A stretch of 64,000 nucleotides of DNA from assembly GCF_000425205.1 (NCBI RefSeq), contig NZ_AULI01000013.1, forward strand, positions 1-64,000, written 5' to 3'. This document shows positions 42,018 to 51,015 of this stretch, piece by piece. The stretch's first letter is position 1. The number at the start of each line of letters is the position of its first letter. The notes under the pieces were generated by a model. That model saw only the letters and a list, made by a program, of their open reading frames with translations. It was not told where the DNA came from and ran no database searches. Made by a program: the position numbers and the translations under genes. The stretch is from Pontibacillus halophilus JSM 076056 = DSM 19796 (GTDB taxonomy: Bacteria; Bacillota; Bacilli; Bacillales; BH030062).

Positions 42018-43040
42018 ATGAGTCGGGTACAAGAGAGAGACCAAGCACCTTTGTTAGAAGTAAGGGGTCTTGAAACTGCGTTCACTATAGAAGGTTCCGA
42101 TTACAACGCAGTAGACAACGTGAGTTTCTCCGTCAAACCAGGCCAAGTACTTGGTGTGGTTGGGGAATCAGGATGTGGAAAGAGTGTCATGTCGCTTTCC
42201 ATCATGCAGCTTCTACCTAAGGGCATTGGAAAGATAAAGAATGGAGAAATCATTTTCGACGGGGATGAAATACAGAACTATTCGCCGAAGAGGATGAATA
42301 AGATACGAGGGAAAGATATCGGCATGATCTTCCAAGAGCCGATGACTTCATTGAATCCAGTCTTCACCATAGGGTTTCAGCTTGAGGAGGTTCTACATAA
42401 TCACTTTAAGTTGACGAAACGGGAAGCTAGAGAGAAATCTGTCGCCTTACTAACGGCGGTTGGAATTCCTCGTCCAGATAAAATTGTGGATGAATATCCG
42501 CACCAGCTTTCAGGAGGGATGAGACAAAGGGTCATGATTGCGATGGCTATTGCGTGTCAACCAAAGCTTCTGATTGCCGATGAACCGACTACTGCGCTGG
42601 ACGTTACCGTTCAGGCTCAAATATTAGAATTATTACAAGATGTCCAATCGAAGAATGACATGGCCATTATCTTAATTACGCATGATTTAGGTGTTGTGTC
42701 AGAATCGTGTGATGAAGTGATTGTCATGTATGCAGGAAAGATTGTTGAGCGTACTGAAGTGAGGAAATTGTTCACAGAACCGCTTCATCCGTATACCGAG
42801 CTATTAATCGGAGCAGTTCCTAAAATGAATGAATCCATTGAAGTGTTGGATTCGATTGAGGGGATTGTGCCGTCCTTAAGCAATATGCCTAAGGTTGGGT
42901 GCCGTTTCGCAGGAAGGTGTCCAAAAGCAATGGCTGAGTGCACCGAAATTACCCCACAGCTAGCAGAAAATACAGAGGGGCATGAAGTCGCTTGTTTGTT
43001 GTATGAGACAAGCCGCCCGCAAGAGAGGGTTGTAAGATGA
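42018..43040 (+). CDS. oppD: Oligopeptide ABC transporter ATP-binding protein (OppD-like), 340 aa
   Basis: One of two ATPases driving peptide import. Walker A GESGCGKSVMS, signature LSGGMRQRVMIAMAI, Walker B LLIADEPTTALDVTVQ, and the C-terminal peptide-family extension with cysteines (VGCRFAGRCPKAM ... ACLLYE) that can hold an Fe-S cluster in related proteins. ATG 42018 follows GGGAGGGTG; the upstream in-frame ATG 42003 overlaps that site. Gene order D-F-A-B-C, overlapping oppF by 4 bp. Dipeptide or other small solutes are possible substrates. Confidence 0.93.
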   Translation: MSRVQERDQAPLLEVRGLETAFTIEGSDYNAVDNVSFSVKPGQVLGVVGESGCGKSVMSLSIMQLLPKGIGKIKNGEIIFDGDEIQNYSPKRMNKIRGKDIGMIFQEPMTSLNPVFTIGFQLEEVLHNHFKLTKREAREKSVALLTAVGIPRPDKIVDEYPHQLSGGMRQRVMIAMAIACQPKLLIADEPTTALDVTVQAQILELLQDVQSKNDMAIILITHDLGVVSESCDEVIVMYAGKIVERTEVRKLFTEPLHPYTELLIGAVPKMNESIEVLDSIEGIVPSLSNMPKVGCRFAGRCPKAMAECTEITPQLAENTEGHEVACLLYETSRPQERVVR

Positions 43041-44056
43041 GTATACCCGCTAATGAAGCCAAATATGCACAAAATCTATTAGAAGTTGAAAATCTGAAAA
43101 TGCATTTCCCCGTAAAAGGTGGATTCTTTCGGAAACAGATTGGAGCCGTAAAGGCAGTTGATGGCGTAAGCTTCTTCATTAAAAAAGGAGAAACCCTAGG
43201 GCTGGTAGGAGAGTCAGGGTGTGGCAAATCAACAACCGGACGTTCCATTCTAAGGCTGTTGAAGCCAACTGAAGGAAAATTGACATTCGACGGGGATGAT
43301 ATTACGGAGGTTACTGGACGTCGCTTACGCGAAATTCGGAAAGAACTCCAGATGATCTTCCAAGACCCATACGCATCGCTAAATCCAATGCAGATGGTTG
43401 GGGACATCGTGGCTGAACCCATTAAGAACTACTACAACAACCGGTCTAAGAAAGAGCTTCGCTCGGAAGTAATGGACTTGCTTAACAAAGTTGGTCTCCC
43501 TGAAGATGCGTATTACAAATACGCTCATGAGTTCTCAGGTGGTCAGCGACAACGAATTGGAATTGCACGTGCACTTGCATTGCGACCAAAGCTAATTATT
43601 GCAGACGAACCTGTATCCGCCTTAGACGTATCCGTTCAATCTCAAGTGTTAAATCTACTAAACGAACTACAAGACGAATTCGACTTAACGTACCTGTTTA
43701 TCGCCCATGACTTAAGTGTTGTGAAACATATGAGTGATCGCATTGGCGTTATGTACCTCGGGAACTTAGTCGAAATTGCTGATAAACACTCAATCTACGA
43801 CGACCCACTACACCCATACACACAAGCCCTAATTTCAGCCGTACCGGATGTAGATTCCTACGGAAAAAAGAAAGAACGAATTGTCTTGGAGGGAGACGTA
43901 CCGAGTCCTGAGAATCCTCCAACAGGTTGCCCGTTCCACACACGTTGCCCTAAGGCGATGGAGTCTTGTTCAAGCATTAAACCTCAGCTTAAGGAGGTGA
44001 AGCCTGGACAACATGTTGCCTGTCTACTTTATGAAAACGAGGGTCTAACAAATTAA
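43037..44056 (+). CDS. oppF: Oligopeptide ABC transporter ATP-binding protein (OppF-like), 339 aa
   Basis: The second ATPase. Walker A GESGCGKSTTGRS, signature FSGGQRQRIGIARAL, Walker B IIADEPVSALDVSVQ, and the C-terminal Cys cluster TGCPFHTRCPKAMESC. It starts inside the end of oppD (ATGA overlap). It is followed by the binding protein gene after 24 bp. Confidence 0.93.
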   Translation: MSIPANEAKYAQNLLEVENLKMHFPVKGGFFRKQIGAVKAVDGVSFFIKKGETLGLVGESGCGKSTTGRSILRLLKPTEGKLTFDGDDITEVTGRRLREIRKELQMIFQDPYASLNPMQMVGDIVAEPIKNYYNNRSKKELRSEVMDLLNKVGLPEDAYYKYAHEFSGGQRQRIGIARALALRPKLIIADEPVSALDVSVQSQVLNLLNELQDEFDLTYLFIAHDLSVVKHMSDRIGVMYLGNLVEIADKHSIYDDPLHPYTQALISAVPDVDSYGKKKERIVLEGDVPSPENPPTGCPFHTRCPKAMESCSSIKPQLKEVKPGQHVACLLYENEGLTN

Positions 44057-44080
44057 AACACATAGGGGGTATTCGATCTC

Positions 44081-45835
44081 ATGAAGAAGAATCGATGGTT
44101 ATTGCTTTTCGCTATGCTACTTACGTTATCACTATTTCTAGCTGCATGTAATTCTGAAGAGTCCTCAGGTAATGAGGAAGAGGGTAAAGATGAGGAAACA
44201 ACTGAAGAAGGTACAGAAGGTGAAGGGGAAGAAGCAACAGATGGAGAAGCTCCTCAGGGTGGTACTTTAACATTCGGCCTTGATGCAACTCCTGAAGGAC
44301 TTCTTGATTATGCCTTCTATGGTATTCAAACAGATGATCAAATTCTTCAATTTATCCAAGAGAACTTGATTGAGTTTGATGAAGAGTTGAATCCAATCCC
44401 GAATATTGCAGACTGGACAACTGAAGACAATAAGGTGTTTACATTTACGTTTGAAGAAGGCGTAAAATGGCACACTGGCGAAGAGCTAACAGTTAATGAC
44501 TGGGTATTCGCACTTGAAACAATTGCTCATCCAGACTACGATGGTCCGCGTTATACAAACGTAAAAACAATTGAAGGTGCAGAGGCATTCCATAATGGAG
44601 AAGCTGATACGATTTCTGGACTTGAAGTTGTAAGTGACTACGAAATTAAAGTAACGTTTGATAAAGCACGCGTGAACAACCTGGTTAACCTTTGGACATA
44701 TCCAATGAACAAAGCACAATTTGAAGGTATTGAAGTAGCGGATATGTCAGGTTCTGAAATGGTTCGTCAAACTCCTGTAGGAACAGGTCCATTTAAAGTA
44801 GAAGAAATCGTTCCAGGTGAATCTTACAAACTAACTGCATTTGAAGATTACCGTCTAGGTAAACCAAATCTAGATCAAGTCATCATTAAAGTACTAGACA
44901 GCACAGCTGTTACAGGTGCTCTACAGAACGATGAAATTGATGTTCTTGGTAGCGTACACCCAACAGTTGGTAAAGATGTAGAGGCAATGGAGAATGTATC
45001 GCTTGAGACTTATCCTGGCCTTTCCTATTACTATGTTGGTTTCAAACTTGGTAAATTCGATAATGAGCAACAAAAAGTTGTTGAGCAAAAAGACAAATAT
45101 GGCGATAAACAATTACGCCAAGCAATGGCTTATGCAATTGACCGCGAAGCTTGGATTGAAGCCTTCTTCCAAGGTTACGGTACACCAGTTAACCGTCCGG
45201 TACCAACTTCTCACTGGATTGCAGCTGACAACGCTGACTTGAACACATATGAGTACGATCCTGAGAAAGCAATGAGTCTTCTTGATGAAGCGGGTTACGT
45301 GGATGTTGATGATGATGGCTTCCGTGAAGATCCAAATGGTGAAGATTTCGTGGTAGACTTCTCTCACTATGCAACATCAAACCCTACGTTTGAGTCTCGT
45401 GCTAAAGCACTAACTCAGTACTGGAACGACATTGGCCTTGAAACTTCTCTAGAAATGGTAGAGGTTAACCTTTACTACGATATGCTAGAGTCTGATGCTG
45501 AAGAGATTGAAACATTCTTCGGTGGTTGGGGTTACGGCGCAGATCCAGATCCATCTGGTCTTTGGAAATCTGATGTACTTTGGAACTACCCTCGTTGGGT
45601 AAGCGAAGAGTCTGACAAACTTCTAGATGACGCGCTTGATATTGAAATCGTTGGTGATGATAAAGAGAAGCGTAAAGAGCTTTATGTTGAGTGGCAGCAG
45701 CTTGTAAACGAAGAGCTTCCAATGATCTTCATTGCTGAACTTCAAGAGCTATCTGGAGTGAACAACCGTGTTGGTGGAATCAGCTTTGACGTTACTGGCC
45801 ACAACAACCCAATGGAATGGTACATCAAAGAATAA
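44081..45835 (+). CDS. oppA: Oligopeptide-binding lipoprotein (OppA/AppA-like), 584 aa
   Basis: An extracellular substrate-binding protein (SBP_bac_5 family). Lipobox LFLAACNSEE; the mature N-terminus is a long Glu/Gly/Thr-rich acidic linker, as is common in salt-adapted Bacillaceae. The binding core starts at GGTLTFGLDATPEG and has FTFEEGVKWHTGEELTVNDW and LRQAMAYAIDREAW. The start is ATG 44081 after TAGGGGG. The base composition and acidic surface fit a halophile (inference). Confidence 0.94.
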   Translation: MKKNRWLLLFAMLLTLSLFLAACNSEESSGNEEEGKDEETTEEGTEGEGEEATDGEAPQGGTLTFGLDATPEGLLDYAFYGIQTDDQILQFIQENLIEFDEELNPIPNIADWTTEDNKVFTFTFEEGVKWHTGEELTVNDWVFALETIAHPDYDGPRYTNVKTIEGAEAFHNGEADTISGLEVVSDYEIKVTFDKARVNNLVNLWTYPMNKAQFEGIEVADMSGSEMVRQTPVGTGPFKVEEIVPGESYKLTAFEDYRLGKPNLDQVIIKVLDSTAVTGALQNDEIDVLGSVHPTVGKDVEAMENVSLETYPGLSYYYVGFKLGKFDNEQQKVVEQKDKYGDKQLRQAMAYAIDREAWIEAFFQGYGTPVNRPVPTSHWIAADNADLNTYEYDPEKAMSLLDEAGYVDVDDDGFREDPNGEDFVVDFSHYATSNPTFESRAKALTQYWNDIGLETSLEMVEVNLYYDMLESDAEEIETFFGGWGYGADPDPSGLWKSDVLWNYPRWVSEESDKLLDDALDIEIVGDDKEKRKELYVEWQQLVNEELPMIFIAELQELSGVNNRVGGISFDVTGHNNPMEWYIKE

Positions 45836-45871
45836 TCTTCCTGATTGTTTCACTGGATAAGGAGAATGCAT

Positions 45872-46837
45872 ATGTTGAAATACACACTTCGTAGATTACT
45901 AGGAATGATTCCTATGTTGCTCCTTACCTCTATCGTTGTGTTTTCCCTGGCAATGCTTATGCCAGGGGATCCCTTCGGTGGGGAAATTGACCCGAACAAT
46001 ACAGATCCAGAGTATATCGAAGAAATGCGTGAAAAGCTTGGTTATAACGACCCAATTCACGTACAGTATTTTCGCTGGATTGGTAATTTCGTTCAAGGTG
46101 AATTTGGAGAATCTACTCGACTTAAGATGGATGTTTCTCAAATTATAGCCGAGCGTATGCCAAACACGCTAATGCTTGGAATTAGTTCATTACTTATTAC
46201 GTACATGCTTGCTTTTGCAATGGGGATTTATGCTGGAAGAAAGCCTTATACAATTGGGGATCATACGATTGGTGGAGTGAACTATTTCTTCTTAGCTGTA
46301 CCTTCTTACATTGCAGGGGTGTTCGCAATTTATTTCTTTAGTTTTAAACTTGGCTGGTTCCCATTCAGTGGCTCAGTTGATATTACAGTCGAGAAGGGAA
46401 CACTTGCATTTTACTTAAGTAAGATCAATCACGTCTTTTTACCGGCGCTCGTACTAGGTGCCTTGAGTACTGCACAGTACACACAATTCTTACGTAATGA
46501 CATTATTAATAATAGTCAAAAAGATTACGTACGAACGGCTCGTGCCAAAGGAACGCCTGAGAGTCGCATTTACAACTCTCATATTCTACGAAATTCCATC
46601 ATCCCAATTGTAACGTTTCTAGGCTTTGATATCGTTACGCTTGTGAATGGTGCCATTATTACAGAAAGCATCTTTACGTATCCTGGAATTGGACAACTGT
46701 TCTTAGATTCCATTGGAAGTCGTGATTATCCAGTAATGATGACGCTTGTCATGATGTTCTCATTACTTGTTCTTGTCGGAAATATGATTGCGGATCTTCT
46801 GTATGGCATTGTAGACCCAAGGATACGAGTGGACTAA
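45872..46837 (+). CDS. oppB: Oligopeptide ABC transporter permease (OppB-like), 321 aa
   Basis: Six membrane helices with the family N-terminus MLKYTLRRLLGMIPMLLLTS and the inner-membrane coupling motif RTARAKGTPESRIYNSHILRNS (an EAA-type loop). ATG 45872 lies 7 bp after AAGGAG; ATG 45866 would be too close. It pairs with OppC to form the channel. Confidence 0.93.
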   Translation: MLKYTLRRLLGMIPMLLLTSIVVFSLAMLMPGDPFGGEIDPNNTDPEYIEEMREKLGYNDPIHVQYFRWIGNFVQGEFGESTRLKMDVSQIIAERMPNTLMLGISSLLITYMLAFAMGIYAGRKPYTIGDHTIGGVNYFFLAVPSYIAGVFAIYFFSFKLGWFPFSGSVDITVEKGTLAFYLSKINHVFLPALVLGALSTAQYTQFLRNDIINNSQKDYVRTARAKGTPESRIYNSHILRNSIIPIVTFLGFDIVTLVNGAIITESIFTYPGIGQLFLDSIGSRDYPVMMTLVMMFSLLVLVGNMIADLLYGIVDPRIRVD

Positions 46838-46852
46838 GAGGGGGAATAGAGA

Positions 46853-47764
46853 ATGGAACTATCAACTAAAAATCAGACTCACACAGCTTCCTCTAAGCCG
46901 AAAAAGAGCAAGTCTCCCTGGGCTATTGCCAGAAGGAAGTTCTTTCATAACAAGCTTGCGATGACGAGTTTAATTTTCTTGTTAGTCGTTTCAATCTTGT
47001 CGTTTCTAGCTCCTTATATTACAACGACAGACATTAGTCGAGTTAATATTGGTCAGATGTCACTTTCACCTTCTAGTGATCATTGGTTAGGGACAGATAA
47101 GAGTGGACGAGATGTCTTCACCCGTTTGCTTTACGGTGGACGAGTATCTCTTTACGTCGGAATTGCCTCAACGGCCTTAATTATGCTGTTTGGGATATCT
47201 GTTGGAGCCATTGCCGGCTATTATGGAGGGCTCATTGATACCTTGCTTATGCGCTTCACAGATTTCATACTGAACCTACCGTTTTTAGTATTTGCGATTG
47301 TAATCAATGCCATTTTCTTTGGTAAAGTAGAAGGTACGTGGCTACTTATTCTTGTGCTAAGTGTACTGGGGTGGGGAGGCGTCGCGCGTCTTGTCCGAAG
47401 CAAGTTCTTAGCAGAGAAAGAGAATGAGTACATTTTAGCTGCGGTATCCATTGGTACGAAGCCTTCTAAAATTATCATGAAGCATCTATTGCCGAACGTA
47501 TTAAGTACAATCATTGTACAAATTACGGTGTTGTTCGCGGTCATGATATCGGCAGAATCTGCATTGAGCTATCTCGGTTTTGGTGTACCTCAAGAAGTCC
47601 CAAGTTGGGGCAACATGTTGTCTGCATCTCAAGAAGCAGACGTATTGCAAAGAATGCCGTGGATTTGGATTCCGCCAGCAATCGTATTAACGGTCACAAT
47701 CTTATCCATCAACTTTATTGGTGAGGGAATTAAAGATGCGTTGAATCCTAAATCTTATAGATAG
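46853..47764 (+). CDS. oppC: Oligopeptide ABC transporter permease (OppC-like), 303 aa
   Basis: The N-terminal cytoplasmic tail (KPKKSKSPWAIARRKFFHNK) leads into the first helix. WLGTDKSGRDVFTRLLYGGRVSL is the OppC signature, and YILAAVSIGTKPSKIIMKHL is the coupling loop. The ribosome site is AGAGGGGG. Last gene of the operon, followed by a terminator. Confidence 0.93.
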   Translation: MELSTKNQTHTASSKPKKSKSPWAIARRKFFHNKLAMTSLIFLLVVSILSFLAPYITTTDISRVNIGQMSLSPSSDHWLGTDKSGRDVFTRLLYGGRVSLYVGIASTALIMLFGISVGAIAGYYGGLIDTLLMRFTDFILNLPFLVFAIVINAIFFGKVEGTWLLILVLSVLGWGGVARLVRSKFLAEKENEYILAAVSIGTKPSKIIMKHLLPNVLSTIIVQITVLFAVMISAESALSYLGFGVPQEVPSWGNMLSASQEADVLQRMPWIWIPPAIVLTVTILSINFIGEGIKDALNPKSYR

Positions 47765-47804
47765 AAGGTAGCCAATATGGGGTTGTAGCCCCACCTCCCA
47801 TTGT

Positions 47805-47835
47805 GGAGACTAGCCTAGTCTAGTCTCCTTTTTTT
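47805..47835 (+). terminator. Terminator of the oligopeptide operon
   Basis: Stem GGAGACTAG/CTAGTCTCC with a 6-nt loop and seven T. Confidence 0.9.
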
Positions 47836-47937
47836 ATTGTTCTGTTAAATGGGAGTATTTTCACGGTTAGATTGGAGATGAGTGCAAAATAATGATATAC
47901 TAAGGACACTTAAACTATACGATTATATGGAGGCACT

Positions 47938-48396
47938 ATGCTGACATTTGAAGAGAAACTAAACATAATGGATTCATTTCCTGAACTTACCCGCAACAAT
48001 GTGTCACTTGGACGCGTTAATTATCAATACGAAGATAGCGCGATTGATAAGAAGAACGTAGTTTATCATCTACACCCGAACGGCAATGGGTATGTCTATG
48101 CTGAATATGTGGTCGGTTACGACACAGACGACCGAGGCTTTGTGAATATTCGCGACTACTCTGAGGCAGAACTACGCAGAGTGGTAGAACTTGCAATCGA
48201 TTCGTTATCTCCTATAGCAGATGAAGAAACGAAAGAATTCTGGGCGAATGAAGAAGGCGAAGTGCTAACACTCATTTACGAAAGTCATTTGGATACTTGG
48301 AATATTTACGCAGACGATATGCTTGATGGTACGTTCCATACGTATAACGCAGCGATTGAGTATTTAGATGAAGAAGGCTTTAGAGACAGACAATAA
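47938..48396 (+). CDS. Conserved hypothetical protein, 152 aa
   Basis: A soluble acidic protein with no signal or membrane segment. It starts MLTFEEKLNIMDSFPELTRN from ATG 47938 after GGAGG. Dense in Asp/Glu and Tyr (HPNGNGYVYAEYVVGYDTDD, ESHLDTWNIYADDMLDGTFH), with an alpha/beta feel. I believe similar proteins occur across Bacillaceae but cannot name the family. A single-gene unit with its own terminator. Confidence 0.75.
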   Translation: MLTFEEKLNIMDSFPELTRNNVSLGRVNYQYEDSAIDKKNVVYHLHPNGNGYVYAEYVVGYDTDDRGFVNIRDYSEAELRRVVELAIDSLSPIADEETKEFWANEEGEVLTLIYESHLDTWNIYADDMLDGTFHTYNAAIEYLDEEGFRDRQ

Positions 48397-48400
48397 CTGT

Positions 48401-48435
48401 GAAGCTGGTCCTATAGGGACCGGCTTCTTTTTTTG
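48401..48435 (+). terminator. Terminator
   Basis: Stem GAAGCTGGTCC/GGACCGGCTTC with loop TATAG and seven T. Confidence 0.9.
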
Positions 48436-48507
48436 GCCTTTTGCATAACTCCAACTTTTCAACAAACAATGTATGTGAAGATGTCATTGGAAGAGGAGTT
48501 TGTGAGT

Positions 48508-49863
48508 ATGGATCGTGCGAAAGAGGCAATTAGTACAATTTCTGATTTCATTTGGGGATTTCCACTTATCTTTCTGTTTCTTACTGCGGGGGTCTACATA
48601 ACCATACGATTACGATTTCTCCCGTTCTTACATGCACGGCTCGTATTTGGAAAGACGATTGGAACCATTTTCTCTAAAGAGAAGAAGAAGGTAGATGGGG
48701 TAAGCCCGTTTCAGACATTCACCTCTGCATTGTCCGCTACGGCAGGGGCTACAAATATTGTAGGAGTACCAGTTGCGGTGGCATTCGGAGGCCCTGGGGC
48801 TATCTTCTGGATGTGGATTGTGGCACTAGTGGGTATGACGACAATGTATTGTGAAATCATCCTCGGAATGAAATACCGTGAGAAAGACCGGAATGGAGAG
48901 TGGGTAGGAGGGCCGAAGTATTATTTATCGAAGGGGCTTGGGTGGAAGAAACTTGGTTGGTTCTATTCCTTTGGCTTGATGATTGAAGTCATTCCGAGCG
49001 TTATGGTTCAGACGAACTCAGTTTCGACAAGTGTAGAGACGGATTTTGGATTTAGTCCGCTTATTTCAGGACTGATTGTCGCCCTTGTGACTGCGCTGGT
49101 GATCTGGGGAGGTATTAAGCGAATTGGAAAGTTGAGCTCCATTTTCCTTCCGATTTTTGTTTTGATTTATGTGGGATTAACGCTTTGGGTGATTGGGATT
49201 AACTATAAGGAAATTGATGATGCGATTAAGCTGATTGTTGGGAACGCATTCACTCCTGCCGCATCTGTAGGGGTCTTTGGCGGAGCTGCTGTTGTTCAAA
49301 CAATTAGGTGGGGATTGGCAAGAGGGCTTTATACAAGTGAGGCTGGTATGGGATCATCGTCCATTGCATATGCGGAGGCGGACATGGACCAGCCTGTCGA
49401 GCTTTCTTTCTGGGGAATCATTGCCGTGTTCATTGATACGCTTGTCATTTGTACATTAACAGGAATTACGATTGTTGTGACAGGTGTATGGAGCAAGGTG
49501 GAGAAAGAGGATGCAGCATCGATGGTAGCCGAGGCCTTCAAGCCGGTATTCGGCGAGACATTGAGTGCGACTATTCTAGCCATTCTTCTGTTCTTCTTTG
49601 TTATTGCAACTGTCGGGGTCATTATCTTCTTTGGAGAACGTCAAGCGGAGATCTTATTTGGCCGTCGAGTAAAGTGGTTGATGCGATTCATCTATTTACT
49701 TGCAATCGTTCTTGGGGCAGTGGGAGGATTGAAGATTGTGTGGGAGTTTCTCGACTTAATTCTTGCGATGATTGTTATCCCGAATATTATCGGAGTCGTA
49801 TTACTCACAGGGAAAGCGAAAGAAATAACAGACGACTATTTACGGAATAAAAAAGGAAAATAA
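48508..49863 (+). CDS. AGCS-family sodium:alanine/glycine symporter, 451 aa
   Basis: A multi-helix amino acid importer driven by sodium. Family signatures are SPFQTFTSALSATAGATNIVGVPVAV, GMTTMYCEIILGMKYRE, and RGLYTSEAGMGSSSIAYAEA. ATG 48508 is chosen (AGAGGAG 9 bp upstream); ATG 48481 and a TTG at 48433 are less likely. Sodium coupling suits a halophile. It is followed within 65 bp by a LysM-CAP gene, probably separately controlled. Confidence 0.9.
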   Translation: MDRAKEAISTISDFIWGFPLIFLFLTAGVYITIRLRFLPFLHARLVFGKTIGTIFSKEKKKVDGVSPFQTFTSALSATAGATNIVGVPVAVAFGGPGAIFWMWIVALVGMTTMYCEIILGMKYREKDRNGEWVGGPKYYLSKGLGWKKLGWFYSFGLMIEVIPSVMVQTNSVSTSVETDFGFSPLISGLIVALVTALVIWGGIKRIGKLSSIFLPIFVLIYVGLTLWVIGINYKEIDDAIKLIVGNAFTPAASVGVFGGAAVVQTIRWGLARGLYTSEAGMGSSSIAYAEADMDQPVELSFWGIIAVFIDTLVICTLTGITIVVTGVWSKVEKEDAASMVAEAFKPVFGETLSATILAILLFFFVIATVGVIIFFGERQAEILFGRRVKWLMRFIYLLAIVLGAVGGLKIVWEFLDLILAMIVIPNIIGVVLLTGKAKEITDDYLRNKKGK

Positions 49864-49927
49864 TCCGCATAGTTTCATGGAGGATAGGCAAGCTATCCAT
49901 AATCAACCAAAAGGAGCGATATCTACC

Positions 49928-50551
49928 ATGAAACATTTGCTGGCACCGTTGTTTGTGTTAGGGCTGATGATGATGGTTCTCTTGCCTAACCAGGCAGAGG
50001 CTCAAGATACGGATGCATATACTGTAAAGCCTGGGGACACATTATGGATTATTTCTCAAAAGTATAAAATTGGTTTGTCTGAAATTATTGATGCAAACCC
50101 TCAGTTCTCTAACCCAGACCTGATTTATCCTGGTGATCGTGTAACGATTCCACTAAAGCAAGATATTAAAGCAATTGAACGGGAAGTCATTCGATTGACA
50201 AATGAAGAACGAGCGAAGCAAGGTCTGTCTACATTACAGGCTGATTGGGAAGTATCTCGTGTTGCTCGCTATAAGTCACGTGATATGAGGGACCAGAATT
50301 ATTTCTCTCACCAATCTCCAACCTTTGGTTCACCGTTCGATATGATGAAAGATTTTAATGTGTCTTATACAAGAGCCGCTGAAAACATTGCTGCTGGTCA
50401 AACTACAGCTCAATCTGTCGTAGATTCCTGGATGAATAGCGCTGGGCATCGTAAGAATATACTTGACCCGAATCTCACGTACATTGGTGTAGGCTATGCC
50501 AAGGGCGGAAGTTATGGACACTACTGGACCCAAATGTTTATCACGAAATAA
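49928..50551 (+). CDS. Secreted LysM-CAP domain protein, 207 aa
   Basis: A Sec signal peptide ending NQAEAQ is followed by one LysM domain (YTVKPGDTLWIISQKYKIGLS ... LIYPGDRVTIP, about 36-80), which binds peptidoglycan. A CAP/SCP domain follows (VIRLTNEERAKQGLSTLQAD, FSHQSPTFGSPFDMM, AENIAAGQTTAQSVVDSWMNSAGHRKNIL), with the usual His and Glu pairs. This resembles B. subtilis YkwD and spore SafA-like layouts. Likely in the cell wall or spore coat. ATG 49928 after AAAGGAG; earlier starts lack a site. Confidence 0.9.
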   Translation: MKHLLAPLFVLGLMMMVLLPNQAEAQDTDAYTVKPGDTLWIISQKYKIGLSEIIDANPQFSNPDLIYPGDRVTIPLKQDIKAIEREVIRLTNEERAKQGLSTLQADWEVSRVARYKSRDMRDQNYFSHQSPTFGSPFDMMKDFNVSYTRAAENIAAGQTTAQSVVDSWMNSAGHRKNILDPNLTYIGVGYAKGGSYGHYWTQMFITK

Positions 50552-50576
50552 CCGTTAAGAAGCAGCGTGTACAAAC

Positions 50577-50620
50577 GCTAGTCAGATTGTCGATAACATT
50601 CTCGACGGTCTGGCTTTTTT
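50577..50620 (+). terminator. Terminator
   Basis: Imperfect stem GTCAGATTGTCGA/TCGACGGTCTGGC followed by six T. Confidence 0.8.
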
Positions 50621-51015
50621 ATTTGGAGGGGCTCATGAGGCTGGGGTGAGTATATGGAAATAGTTTCTATACATGTCGAATGTTCTATGTATTTCTACGC
50701 CTCATTCCTAATTTATAGTTCGAGTGGAAAGTCGAAATTAGGGAAAAGTAAAGGTTGTACAACTAAAACGTTAATTTGTTAATATTCCCTTAAAAAATTT
50801 TTAATAAACCTAGAGTATGTCATAATCCCTTATATATCATGGGATTTGGGCAATTAGATGTAATTGTAACACACTCATTTGGGGTTATTAGTAGTTGCAT
50901 GATGTCAGACGACTTGGTAAAATTCTAGAGGAGACAGTCATGAAAGCACTTTCATAAAAGGCTTGGAATCATGACATAAAATAAACGTGTAAGAGGTAGA
51001 GGAGGAGCTCAACGG
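50621..51015. other. Long nupC leader region
   Basis: About 395 bp without a gene. It is AT-rich and holds a near-perfect cre at 50941-50954, 62 bp before the nupC start. I could not fix a good -35/-10 pair. No riboswitch recognised. Confidence 0.5.
50941..50954 (+). promoter_or_regulatory. cre site upstream of nupC
   Basis: TGAAAGCACTTTCA is a palindrome-like 14-mer differing from the cre consensus TGWAANCGNTNWCA only at the central G (A here). CcpA control of nucleoside uptake is known in B. subtilis. Confidence 0.65.
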
